NCBI RefSeq assembly: GCF_001659605.2 | Contig: NC_035162.2 | Location: 6,219,248-6,283,247, forward strand | Reading direction: 5' to 3' | Source: Manihot esculenta | Lineage: Eukaryota > Streptophyta > Magnoliopsida > Malpighiales > Euphorbiaceae | Length of the DNA stretch: 64,000 bases | Part shown: positions 34,156 to 46,800 of the stretch, piece by piece | Numbering within the stretch: position 1 is the stretch's first letter | How the letters are laid out: each line of letters starts with the position of its first letter | The notes under the pieces: generated by a model | Database searches by the model: none | Seen by the model: the letters and a program-made list of their open reading frames with translations, nothing else | What the model was told of the DNA's origin: nothing | Program-made: the position numbers and the translations under genes

Positions 34156-36111
34156 TTTAAAATTTAAATATTTCTATATATAATAAAAAATTGTACGTTA
34201 TGATTAATAATGATTAATATGTACTAAGATTTATTAGTCTTATTAATATATGTTTTAATTTATTAATACTTAATATAAATATTATATATATGAATTATAA
34301 TTGCAAAAATTCTTAAATTTAGCGCTAGCAACTATAAATAATTAAAAATACAATTATATAACTAAGTGATTGGCTATAATTTATGATTGTATTTCTCTCA
34401 CATTAGTTGTTGAGTGATCACATAGTTAGTATTTATTTCATAAGTTAATCTCTCTGTTTTTCTTCTCTAAGTAACCAAAAAAAAATTCACTAATCAATTT
34501 GACTATTCCATTTCCTAATTCTTACCATGATGTCTAAATAAATTTGTATTTATATAAATATTTTTTAAACTAAATTATCAAATAAAACTAAATATAAAAC
34601 TAACTTATAATAGAGATAAATGTAAAATGAAAGTAGATAATGAGTATTGATGTTGTTAAATTCAGAATAATTGGATTTTACAGTGTGTGTAAACTTAGAT
34701 AAAGAGGAAGATGTTCCTCCCTTTTATTCTTTCACTTTGTCTGTTAGTGACGTCTAACGTTCTCTCCACTACAATGCCACGTGTCCCTGTCATTCAGATC
34801 CATACGTACGGAAACGTTAGAGCCCTTCTCCACGCCAGTCGACCATTTAATTCGTCCCGGCGCGCATGCGGACAGAGTTGCGAAATGACTAGGCCTGCTG
34901 TCTTTCCTTATGTCACATCATCGGATTAAACTTCTTCTCACCGGACTTAGGCTCGCGGGCGACCCAGCTTACCCCGCGTGCCTGAGACATGGCTGAAGAG
35001 ACAGGACGGGCCGTCCAAAGAAGATTTAATGGGTTTTGAGCCAGTATTGTCTTCTGAAATTCGGCCTTGCTCAGGAATGGTGAGACCCGACGATCATCAA
35101 GTATAATAGTGACGTGTCACGAATATATAAGTATGAATAGGTATCTAGCATAATTATTATTTAAAAAATAATTTCTGCTAAATTTTAATAGAAAAAAAAA
35201 GCTTATATCATGAAATTACTATAAACCTTCATCATAAAATCTTAAAAATTATAATGTAAGAAATTATTTGTTTTGTTGAGTATAGCTTGGTTGGATTAAA
35301 GATGAATAAAATTTCCTTGTAGAAAAATTATTTGGAGATAATTGACAAAAGCTTTCTCAATTATTTATAAAATATGTTATTAAAAATTAATTTTTGTAAA
35401 TTTATACACTATATTATCTTTATTATTATTTATTTTAAGAATAAGTTTAAAAAATAAAAAGGCTTGTACAACGCTCGTATGAAGTGTCCAATTATAATAG
35501 ATTCTGCATCATTAAGCTGGATTACACAGTGGAGGTTTATTTTATCGTTTTGCTAAAGTTAAAAGACCAAAAAAAAAAAAGTTGAAAGATAGCAAAGCAG
35601 GTGAACCGTTATAAATGAAAATATTCTCTTTTCTTTTCTTTTCTTTTCTTTTCCTTTTTCATATTCATTACCAAAAAATTAAGAATCATATTAGATTAGT
35701 GGATGGGGAGTCGCAGTAAGGCCTTTATTCCCCATATATTCAGAAATGAGTCTAGACTCTGTCAATCGCTTCTGTTCTTTGTTTCACACAATTATAGTTG
35801 AATAACCTTACCAAAGTCATGGAAAATATTGGTGATATGATTATATCAATAAAAAACCCAGCAACAACTCGCCCCTTGTTTCAACTCTGTCATTAATAAA
35901 TAACCACAACTAATTTCCTCGTAATAATATTCTCTTTCAAGCCAACTGTTGTCTGGGCATGTTCTCTTTTGTCCACATTTGGTTTTCTACGAGAGAAAAA
36001 AAAAAGTATTTTTATCACCTTGGAATAAAGTCGTAATACCTTTTGTTCTGTTGCTTTCAAATATTGGAAGGAAGCCTGCTGCTAGCACCTTCAAGAACCT
36101 CCCAGTTCTGC
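34156..36111. other. Spacer with a GC-rich island upstream of USP
   Basis: AT-rich to 34700. A GC-richer block at 34730-35030 contains CCACGTGTCC, ACGTACGGAAACG and CGGCGCGCATGCG. Then AT-rich again, with a TTTTC pentamer run at about 35630-35655. The 72-codon open frame at 34711-34929 begins with a hydrophobic stretch but shows no family. No gene was called. Confidence 0.4.
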
Positions 36112-36119
36112 TATATATA
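36112..36119 (+). promoter_or_regulatory. TATA box of the USP gene
   Basis: CTATATATAC lies about 49 bp upstream of the ATG at 36161, implying a leader of only about 15-25 bases. It is the only good TATA match close to this start. Confidence 0.6.
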
Positions 36120-36160
36120 CAATCCAAATTGAACAGCACAGCTCCATAGCCATAGCTGAG

Positions 36161-37199
36161 ATGGGAAAACAACGCACAATTGGCATAGGCATGGATTACT
36201 CTCCGACCAGCAAAGCGGCTCTCAGATGGGCAGCAGAAAATCTGATAGATCCTGGAGATAGGATTATCCTCGTCCAAGTTCAGCCACCCAAGGCTGATCA
36301 TACCAGGAAGGAGCTTTTTGAAGACACTGGATCACGTATATGTCTACAAATACTTCTTAATTAGTTTAATTTAAATATAGTTTCATTTACTATTTTGTTG
36401 TTAAATTTCTCAGCATTAGTTCCTCTGGAGGAATTCAGGGAGATCAATTATTCAAAGCAGTATGGGCTGAGTCATGATCCTGAGGTTCTTGACATTCTTG
36501 ATACAGTGTCCAACACCAAAGGGGTAAGTTAGACATCGTCCTTCTTTGTATCTTTGGTTGTGTTGTTTTGTTTTGAAGATGTATGAGATTGGTAAAAGCA
36601 GGCTAAGGTGGCGGCGAAGGTTTACTGGGGAGATCCAAGGGAGAAGCTCTGTGAAGCTGTGGATGATCTCAAGCTTGATTCTCTTGTAATTGGAAGCAGG
36701 GGTTTAGGCCCTATCAAAAGGTATTTTCATTCTTCTTCTTCTTCAGCTCTAGTAACTCCCTTCTTATTTTCACTTCTTGGTCCAAAAACCAGACCTAATC
36801 GATCAGCTGGGGCAATTAAATTAGAAACCGGATCAACAGATCCAACAACTTTTATTTGGCTGGTTTTGCTAAACCAGTTGAATACTGTTTTTTCATTAAT
36901 CCTGGAAAAGTTATACTGTTGGCCATTTTCTACTGTTTTTGTATAGCACCCATGAGCTATTTTTCCCAATTGAAATCAAATACTCTGTTTCTGAATTGGT
37001 GACTCAATCTTGGGAGAAGTTTATTACTATTATTTATTTGATTTTGAAGTAGATGAAGTGTCCCTGAACATGCATAAGTTGATTTGATTATCTGAGGCTG
37101 AGCAGTGATGTTGTGGATGTGGCAGGGTGTTGCTTGGGAGTGTTAGTAACTACGAGGTGACAAATGCTTCATGCCCAGTTACTGTGGTGAAAGGGACTT

Positions 37200-37230
<31 letters not shown>

Positions 37231-37249
37231 CAAACCAACCATTAAATGA
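36161..37249 (+). CDS. Universal stress protein, PHOS32/34-like
   Basis: Four exons: 36161-36335, 36414-36523, 36602-36720 and 37126-37249 (TGA), encoding 175 residues. The whole protein is a single Usp domain: beta strand 1 [68 protein letters not shown] and [17 protein letters not shown]. The G-S-R-G-L-G...G-S-V-S stretch is the ATP-binding signature (G-2X-G-9X-G-S/T) of nucleotide-binding USPs. No signal peptide, so probably cytosolic. The tail is a run of ten serines then TKPTIK; the TCA/TCG repeat is likely length-variable. Plant relatives are induced by pathogen elicitors, drought or hypoxia. The gene converges with GAD, with 628 bp between stop codons. Confidence 0.93.
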
Positions 37250-37877
37250 TTATTTACCTAATTGATTATGCTGTGGTTGTATTCTTATTTCATGATATTT
37301 TAGGAGAAGAAATGCTACTTGTTGCTTTGTACATGAATAGAATGACCCATTTTATCAATTATTAAATTGTGTCCTTTTGTCATTGGATAAGGTCTCCCGT
37401 CATTCTAAAATCTTAATTATGTCAGCATCATCTATGTCCCACTTCCAACAAAAAACCCATTTAGTTTTGAATGTTATTCATTATTATACTTGTCTACATC
37501 TATGTGAATGTCACAATTAATATTATCCCTATATTTACAGCAAGGCAAAATTTCTCTCATACTTTTCCATGACTTCTATAAACATTTCGAAATGAAATTT
37601 ACAAGTATATAGCGGCACATATAGATTCATAGAGATAATCAAAATTCTTAAAAAGTTGGATAAAAAAAGAAAAAGAAAATAACAATAAGTTAAGAGATCC
37701 ATTCCCCACGTTGGAGATAGATTGGCAGATTAGAAAATAAGAAATAATAAAAGTTTAAGGTAAGTGAGAATACCAAATAAATTACGCCCAAGTTTTTCTC
37801 AAACGAAAATACTCGCAAACAAGCAAATACCAACACACGGTGAAGATAAATTATTGTATAAGTTTTGTTATTCCGTC
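37250..37877. other. Convergent 3' regions of USP and GAD
   Basis: Holds the USP 3' UTR (with TTGTTGCTTTGTACATG near 37330) and, on the other strand, the GAD 3' UTR. No open frame of interest. Confidence 0.6.
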
Positions 37878-40800
37878 TTAGCAAACACCATTCATCTTCT
37901 TCCTTTCTGTGACGAACTTCCTCCAAATTGTAGTAATCTCCCTCTGTGTCTCCAGGGCACTCTTCTTAGCAGTTCCATTCTTTTGTTTCTCTTCAGTTAT
38001 TGAAATCTTGGCACTAACTCTGGATGGCAAGGTATCAAGCTCGTGCAGAACTTTTTCTATGTCAATAACAAGGCGTTCTGCGAGCGAACGGGAGAAGTCC
38101 TCTCTGATGACAACTCTAAGCACAGTTACATGTTCTGCATCAGGTGGCATTGTATATGCAGGCACAATCCATCCAAATCTCCTTAGCATGTCGGAGATTT
38201 CAAACTCAGTGTGGCAGCTGTTGTCTTTTAAGGAGAAAGCTACCAATGGCACCCCATTGTCCTTTGAGACAATATTGAAACGCCCTGTTTTCTCTAGTCC
38301 TTCCTTTAAAACCAGCATATTATCTCTGCAATTTTCCATAACATTTCTATACCCCTGCATTCAATAAACAAATTTATAACATTATTACTATAAATTGTAA
38401 ATGTTCATGCATTTCTTGATTTATTTTTCAGCATAGGATATTAGAAAGCTGATAATATCTCTGGTCTAATTAGGACTCACCTCATAACCCAGTCGAATGA
38501 GTTGGTAGTATTGAGCAATAACTTGACTAGAACCTGCAGAAGCAGTTTTAGCTTTTGATCATGGTAGAAAGACAATTGGACAAGATAAGTTAGTCTAAAA
38601 AATAGATATATTTATGCTTGCCTTTGGAGAAATTAAGGGTAAATGTAGGTTGATCGGCCCCAAGATAGTTGATATGGAAGATGAGTTCTTCAGGCAAATC
38701 CTCTTTGTTCCTCCAAATGACCCAACCAATTCCAGCATAGACCAATCCATATTTGTGCCCACTAACATTGATACTCTTCACCAATGGCAATCTGAAATCC
38801 CACTCAAGCTCTGGATAAATGAAAGGGGCAATAAACCCACCACTTGCTGCATCAACATGGATAGGAGTATCCCATCTGCAAAGGAAAAAAAAAAATACAA
38901 TATACAAATTTAAGATATATGATGTATTGAAAGATTTGCTGCTGATGTACGTTAAAATGGATTAACAGAAAGAATATACTCATTTGACTAATAAATCAGG
39001 CATCAGGTGTGTATACAAGAATTCTGATTTTTTTCTATTTAGATTAGAAAAGGAATTCATGAATACCCAGTTTGCTTGTTTTTCTCTATCAAGAGATCAT
39101 TCAAAAGCTTCACATCTTCAAACTCCCCATTAAGAGTAGAGCCAAGTATAGCAGCAACACAAATTGTGTTCTCATCAACCATCTCCACTGCTTTCGCTGG
39201 ATCCATCACATAATACCCCTCTCTGAGCTTCACTTCCTTCAACTCCACTTCAAAATACCTTGCAAATTTCTCCCAACAGACCTGTAAAACCATCCTATTC
39301 ATCAAAATTCTCCATACATAATGGCTGTGCTTCTACTTCAGAAAAACTTGGGACCCATATTTGCACTCGCAATACAAAACAATAAAGAATATCGATCATA
39401 CCTGAACATTGGCTCCAGTAACAATGTTAGGCTTGTCATAAGGTTTTCCCTCAGCTTTTCTCTTGTTCTGCCACTTCCTCTTGAATGCTAATCCAGCCAA
39501 CATTATTGCTTCTGAGGAACCCACAGTTCCTACTCCAATTGCAATCTCTGAATCTCCAAGTGGTGCGTTGAATAGATGAGCTATCATGTTAACACATCGG
39601 TTCTGCATACATAAACAAATCATAGTATGAGCTAACTCCACATAATAAATTTTGTACGGTCTCTTTCTCCCTCTCTTTTTTTTTCCTCGTAATTGCATGC
39701 CCTTTACATTAAGCATAAGATGCTAATTAACTTTGAAGTAAATCAAACACGCATTCATTTGGAAGAGAAGAAGACAAAAGCCATAAATTAATTAATTTAG
39801 TAGTTACTAACTAATCCAAGTGGTGATCTCTTGATCATATTGTAGGTAGTCACGTACTAATCTCTATCTGTATTTCTTCTCTTTAAATATGTGCAAATGC
39901 TGGAGAAAGAAATGAATTTTCTTTTGACAAAGGAAAGACCTTTATTTCTCCTTTAATTTTTTATTAAAATGAGAACCAAGTCTATGGATTTCCATAAAAA
40001 CAGACTTTTAATGGCGGATTTCTCGGCAAGAAATTTGTCCATTGCTGAAAAACCAAATAAAGTCTGCAAAAATAAGTAGATTTTTACATTGTTTCTAAAT
40101 ATTTGAATTAAATGGTTCAAATTAAACGTCTACTGGTTGAGTAATTGGAGTTGATTTTCAATTATTAATTTAATTGATATTAATTTTTAGTAAAATGTTT
40201 CTAAAAAGCATCTAATAAATTAAAATGACAAATATATTATTGAAAACTGATATTTGAGAGACTAATTTTAATTTTTATTCTTAATTAAAAGACCGGCAAT
40301 GGACTATCACCAATATCAGAATCTATTTCAAATTGAATTAAAAATTAATCTAAACTTTTCGAATCCGTCCTAAACCTGATTATTATTATCCGAATAAAAT
40401 TCAAAATCGTCTTATATATTTTAATTAATAATTTATATAAAAAATATTTTTCATTAATAATTTTCATTTAAAAAATTTAATATTTTTAAAAATATTTAAA
40501 TTTTAATTTATAAATAAAAATATATAAAAAAATTTATAAATACTATTGTAAAATATATTTTTATATTAAATTAATTATTTATATAAATGAATTCTATAAA
40601 ATTAAAATTAATTTAAATCGATATTATTTTTTAAATTCGAATTCGTCCTAAACCAGATTATAATGATTTAAATTTGTTCTATTAGAATTTTATCGGATTA
40701 AATATCTAAAAATATCATTATTATCTCTGATTATCATTTTTGAAACATGATTAAGAGGAGTTGGTTTTAGATGTATCTCTTTTTATATAAATTTAATCTA

Positions 40801-43751
40801 AATATGCTAAAAAGTTATTATAATTATTATTATAAGACGAATAAAAAGAAAAATCAAAAGCGAACGCTGCAAGTGCAAGGAAAAGAAATTTGGAATGTCC
40901 GACCAATAAAATAAATGGTAAGGAGCGACCCTCTTTTAGACCACTAGTGGGAAAGGCAACAACGCGTAACCACCGGATCACCGTTGATCAGGGCGCAGTT
41001 TGTGGCGTCTGGGAATCTAAATTTCAGACAGCCAACTGAGCATACTCTTATTCTAGTAGTGGGACCTTGACTTTCTTTCTAGCATTCCTTTAATTTTCCA
41101 AAAAGAATTTCCGCACTCCTCGATTATTGCCCGAGACAAGACGATCAATAAAGTCTTTTTTAAAGTGAGCTTAGTTCGATTGTGGATACATGAGAATAAA
41201 ACGAGGTGAGGGTAGAGTATGCGCACGTGCTTTTACCCCTTGAATTTAATAAATTTTAAAGTTTTATATTTTTAATTAAATGTTGTAATTTAATATTTAT
41301 TTTTATTATTATGATTTAATGGAGAAATAAATATATACAGGAGGTTAGTCAAATTAGGTGCAAATAACTAAGTGTTAGTAATAAAAAAAATAAAATAACA
41401 TAACTTTTTTCAAAATTTAATGATAATATTTGAAGAGTCTAATAAAATTATATAATAATTTATTAATTATTCATGTTTAATATATATATCCTTCATGAAT
41501 TTTTCCAGTTATGCATATTGCATACCACCTTTTTTATTATTGTTATTTTTCTTAAAAATGAAAGGAAATTAATTGTACGTACAATTAATAATAGGATGAT
41601 TACTACTAAAAAAGGCTTTTCTTATAATTTAATTTTTAGTTATTAATAAATTTTACTATTTAAAATTAAAAAAATTAGTTTATAATATATCATTTTATAA
41701 ATTAATTAATTAAAAAACAATCTTTTCTATGTTTTTTTCATATAGAAAAGGACATTGAAAAAGATTGTTGGAAACATGATTCTTTAAATAACTTTTTTGA
41801 ATTTTATATTAGCATGATATTTTGAAACTTTATACATATATATGTATAATAGACCTTTAATTAATTTTATAATATAGGCTAATGTAAAAATAGATAAAAT
41901 ATATAAAATAAATAAATTTTAAAATTAAATAGCAGAGAACAATTAATTTAAATTTAAATTATAAAAACTTATAAATAATTATTTCTTATTCTCAAGTAAT
42001 AAATAGTAAATGTTATCCTAGAAATTTATAAGTGTTCCTCAGAATTTTTTTTTTCACTGATAAAAAGTATGTCAAAAGATTCGTCTTATATATAACTTTA
42101 AAAAAGTTGTTTGATCAGAAACAAACCGCCCGTGTATCTTAAATTTTCTCGCCTTTTTTAGTACAAATGTTCATTTATATATTCATTTCACGGTTGGATT
42201 TAAAATTAAATTAATTAAATAATAAATTTTTAATCTTTATAAAAATTAAATAGAATTAATTTTAAATAAAAATTAATTTAAATTAAATTGATATTCAATT
42301 TGATCAGTTAAATTTTTTATTTTTTATAAATTATTTTAATATTTTTAAATTTAATTAAAATAATTTAATATTATTATAGTTTAATTTTTATATATTATAA
42401 AAAAATAATATATTATTATATTAATCAATTCAGTTTAATTTTTTTAATTTTTTTAAATTAAAATTAAATTAAATTAATTAAAATTTTTTAAAATTAAAAT
42501 TTAAATCAAAATAAATAAAAAATTAAATTAAAATTTTAAATTAATTTAATTTAATTAATTTTTAAATTTAAATTAAATATTACTCGCCCGGTATTTTTTA
42601 TATATGCAATTGTTTCATGTAAAAAATACGCACGATGTCTCGTAACGAAAGCCAGCAAACAAAGTTAGAACTGCCACTAAAACCTTCCGGATGCAACCCT
42701 TTAATTTTATTTTTTTATTACAATAAAATAATATCAAAAAATAATTTTAATTAGCATATTAAGTTGGAAATTTTTTATATCAAATGTCTAAAACCTTCCG
42801 GATGCAACTCTTTAATTTTTTTTATTACAATAAAATAATATCAAAAAATAATTTTAATTAGTATTATCATATTAAGTTGGAAATTTTTTATATCAACTGT
42901 TCATAATTTTGATTTATTTATTAGCAGAGTATAAATGTATGAAATGTGTATAATTTTTTTAAAAACAAAAATATTATTTTTTTTACTTTAATTATAAAAT
43001 AAAAAAAAATTATATCAAAATTATTTTACAAAATAGCAAAAGAAAAAAAGAATATGATCTGAATCTACCATTTCAAAAAAAAAAAGAATATGATCTGAAT
43101 CTAGTCTGATCTATGATTCTAATTAATATCTCTAACCAGTCAGACAAAATGAACTAATTAACCTATGCAAATTTTCAAATATACATTATTTTATTACAAT
43201 TCAAAACACATTAATACTAAGGTTATAACCGACAATTTAAAAAAAAAACCGACAATTGACAAATATTTAGTAGTTAATTTTAACCCATTAATTTTCAGAG
43301 TTGAACGTTCACCACTTGCACAGTGCACGCGAGCACACACGTAAAAAGCATCAGTAAAGAAGACTAACCTGCAACTCAGTGGTGACCGGGTACTCATCCA
43401 TGTCAACGTAGTTCTTGTTGATGGCCTCCATCATGAGCTTATCGCACTCCGGTTCCATCCACGTGGTCACGAAAGACGCGAGATTAAGTCTCGGGTTCCC
43501 ATCCAGCATCAGCTCATCGTTGATGATCTGGTAAGCTGCTTCCTTGGGGATCGAGTTCTCTGGCATCTTGAACCTGCAAAGGAAAAACCCAGGATCGTTG
43601 ATCAATTTCTCCGTTAATGACGAAAAATGGCGAAGATTAATCCATATGATTGGATTACTAATTACCGAGGAAGTGAAGTTCGGACATAGCGGGAAGCGAA
43701 GGTGGAATGGACGGAGACGTCGGATTCCGACGTTGTCTTGGAGAGAACCAT
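37878..43751 (-). CDS. GAD: Glutamate decarboxylase with calmodulin-binding tail
   Basis: Seven exons: 43751-43666, 43573-43369, 39602-39402, 39281-39067, 38875-38622, 38533-38481 and 38354-37878, encoding 496 residues. It catalyses the PLP-dependent conversion of glutamate to GABA plus CO2 in the cytosol. N-terminus [20 protein letters not shown] is the plant GAD leader. The group II decarboxylase domain shows [33 protein letters not shown] (cofactor aspartate) and [15 protein letters not shown], with the PLP lysine near residue 277. The C-terminus [18 protein letters not shown] carries the Trp and Lys pair of the calcium/calmodulin-binding autoinhibitory domain, so activity should respond to Ca2+ and low pH. 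Intron 2 is 3.77 kb of AT-rich DNA. Intron 5 starts with GC rather than GT (exon end CCAAAG, then GCAAGC). A TATA box lies about 80 bp upstream of the ATG. Confidence 0.95.
39603..43368 (-). other. Large GAD intron 2
   Basis: 3,766 bp with no coding sequence recognised. Mostly A/T, with a GC-richer island at about 40850-41160, a 111-bp tandem duplication at 42678-42899 and a duplicated AAGAATATGATCTGAATCTA at about 43050 and 43085. No transposon ends were found. Confidence 0.8.
42678..42899. repeat. 111-bp tandem duplication in GAD intron 2
   Basis: Two adjacent copies starting TAAAACCTTCCGGATGCAAC (42678 and about 42789) and ending GGAAATTTTTTATATCAA. They differ by small indels in T runs and an extra TATTATC-type insertion in copy two. 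Confidence 0.85.
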
Positions 43752-43829
43752 TGTGGAGAGAGGAGACAGTGAGAGAGAAGTGAGATCTGAGAGAGGTAGG
43801 AGATGGAGATTAAACGTGTGGTGGTGGGT

Positions 43830-43838
43830 TTATATATA
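43830..43838 (-). promoter_or_regulatory. TATA box of GAD
   Basis: Minus-strand TATATATAA lies about 80 bp upstream of the GAD ATG (43751), followed by a GA/CT-rich leader containing CTCTCAGATCTCACTTCTC. It is the best core-promoter match for this start. Confidence 0.55.
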
Positions 43839-43851
43839 ATTAAAATCTTGG

Positions 43852-46800
43852 ATTACTTTGTTTGGCAAGGACAAAACTGGGAACGAAAGAATATGGCGTT
43901 GATTTTTCTTAGAACTTTCATTGGAGAGGAGGAAAGTATAAAAGAATAGTGACATCATTTTAAAAATAACAATCTTGTCTTTGGAGGAAAATTTTAATAA
44001 TATTATTTTTTCATATTAAATTAAAGAATAATTTTTAGTTTATAATAAATTTAAAATATAAATAAATAAATAAATTCTTAAAATTAATAATGTTTCTTAA
44101 ACCCTGAACTAATATTCAAAACTAAAGAATACGCCTCCTGTACACCTGACTTTTCATGAGGGCTCGTCGAAGGAGCGAATTCCACGAGTCAAGCAAACTG
44201 CGTGAATTGCCATCCAACCCTCTCTAAAAGGAAAAATTGTTGTCCATCAAGCAATTCTTTTCTACGTTCAAAATATTTGTAGTTAATATGTATATAAAGG
44301 CATATGATGGTATCAATAAAATTTCAAAATTTAAAAATATTTTTGAAAATAAATTAAATATTCATTTAATAAAAAAATATTTTTTTATTAATTGATTGTT
44401 TTTTTCTGAATAAACCTGATACGATAACATATCTAAATAAATAGAACGGTAAATTTAAATAAGAGAAACAGTATGTTGAAGTGAAACGATGAAGTTATCA
44501 ATACGGTATAAATAAGGCTTAATGAAACGGTGTGCATCATGTCACTCTTCTTTCAAAGCATAACAGTCGTCTTTGAAGAGCCGGTCATCTGGTTCCTTCC
44601 ATGCCAACTATTTTCAGGAAGAGAGAAGAGATTGCTATTTTTTCAATGTTTCCTTTTTTGTTATAGTTTTTCACTATTATATTATGTAGTCACCTTGAAT
44701 TTTCATATGCACTACGTTAGATTTTTACTTTGAATTACATAACTCAATCTGGACAAGATTTTCCATTCTTTTTCAGTGTCACAGCGGCACCTTAACCCGC
44801 TAATCCTTGTATTTGACTTATGGTCCTATTTAGCGCAAGATTTCCCTTTTTTCTCTCATTTTCAATTATTTTTTTAATAAAATTATTAAAAATATATTAT
44901 TCATCTTTTTAAAACACAGACTTAACCTATCATTTGCTTCAATTCAGTAATATTAATTATTTTACTAGTTAATAGTTATTCCGGTAATCACAAGTTAAAG
45001 TAAATACTAATATTTTAATTAATATTAAAATTGTTGTGGAATAAAACTAAAATTTTTAAATTATTAAAGCTTAACAAAACATTACACTTGATTTATAAGT
45101 GAATATTTAAATATGTATTAAATAAATAGAAATATTAATAAATAAGTTATTTAAATATGTATTTATCTCACGACTCTCGTTTATTATTTGGAAGATTTAG
45201 TCCAAAACTCGGAACTTGGAAGCTATTAATAGTATAATTTGTGCCAAGTCTTTTAGAAAATACAAAAGGTTAGTTGAAATTAATTAATTTATTTCCTAAT
45301 ACCAACCCAGTGCTTTTGTATAACGAAGAATATTTAAATATGCAGATCTATGGACTATATATACAATAATTGTTCCATGGTTTATCTAGAACGTGAACCA
45401 TTTTATCTGAATCTAACATTTAACACATTTTTTCCAGTAATGGTCATAATTAGAAGTTTCACATGGTGGGCACTGCGGGGAGAGAGAAGAGAGAGAGTGA
45501 TCCAGAAAGTTACAAGGGTTTTGTGTGAGGGGGAGACCCTCCGATTAGCCTTTGTTTTTGTTTTTAACTTATATTTTTTATTTTTTTAGGTGGTTTAGTT
45601 GTTGCGTTGAGCTTTTATTTAATGGTTTTGCCATTTTAGTTTCTTATGTTTGAAATATGCTTGGGGAGTAGCTTTTATTTAATGATTTTGCCATTTTAGT
45701 TTATGATGTTTGAAATATGCTTGGGGAGTTTAGTATATTAACGTCAATAATTTAAAATCGTGCCGCTGTGTTTAGTAATCAAAGCTTGGATCGAACTCCG
45801 TCGCGTCTCTTCTATTGCTATGATGGTCGTTCTATTAGTGGAAATTTCAACTTTTTCTTATTGTACTTATGGGTTGTTGGTTGATAGCAAATAGTCAATC
45901 ATAAGTAGATTTTTTTTATTGATTATTGTATTGTTTTGTATTTTTTATTATTTTTGTTTGTTTTTATAATTGTATACACTTTCTTTTTTTATAGACATGC
46001 ATTAAGCTTTCTTGCTTTATTTTAAATAATTTTTTTCTTTTTCGATTATAATTAAAATAATAGTAATTAATCGGTTAACGAATCTTTATATTTCCAATGA
46101 TATTTGAGTTTTGGATTAATTTCTATACTCATTAGAAGACTTGTATCTCACTTGACAACCGAATCTTTTAATACATTCTATGTATTTTTTTTTTTAAAAT
46201 ATCTAATAAGACATTCTTAATCGGGTGGACTCTATTGTTAGGACTCTATTATTATAATACTTACATGCTTTTCTATGGACTATATATAAATCAAAACAAA
46301 TTGCACATCCAACAATATAAAAAAAAGTATTGTAATATATTAATATCACTAATTTTAACAAAATGCACGTGATCCTTTTTTGGATATCGTGTCTTTTTGA
46401 GATTTAAAATATTGGATTTCTAAATTTATTATTTTTGCATATTTAAACAAAAAATATTATATTCCATTATGAAAATTAAACTATAATATATTTTTAATAT
46501 AAATAGTCTAAAACTGATTTTAAATTTCAATAAAACCTTAAATTATAATTCTCTTTCCTCATCTATTCTCCTGTCAAATCAGATTTTTTTAAAAAAAAAA
46601 AAGATTAAATCTAATCTTTCAGACAAATCACCAAATTTATACATGAATTGCGTTTGAAACTCATAAATAAGCTCAATTTTCGCTTAATTTCTTGAAATAT
46701 CATTGTTCCTTTGTGGATGGTCGTCACGTGTAAATATAGGAATCGAGAACTGATTCTAGAGGAAGCAATTTTGTCAAAGTTTATGACAAATCATATATAT

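Noticed and set aside
34711..34929. 72-codon open frame with a hydrophobic start (secreted peptide?)
   Set aside because: Only a weak signal-like N-terminus, no conserved motif and a composition explained by the GC-rich island. Not enough to call a gene.
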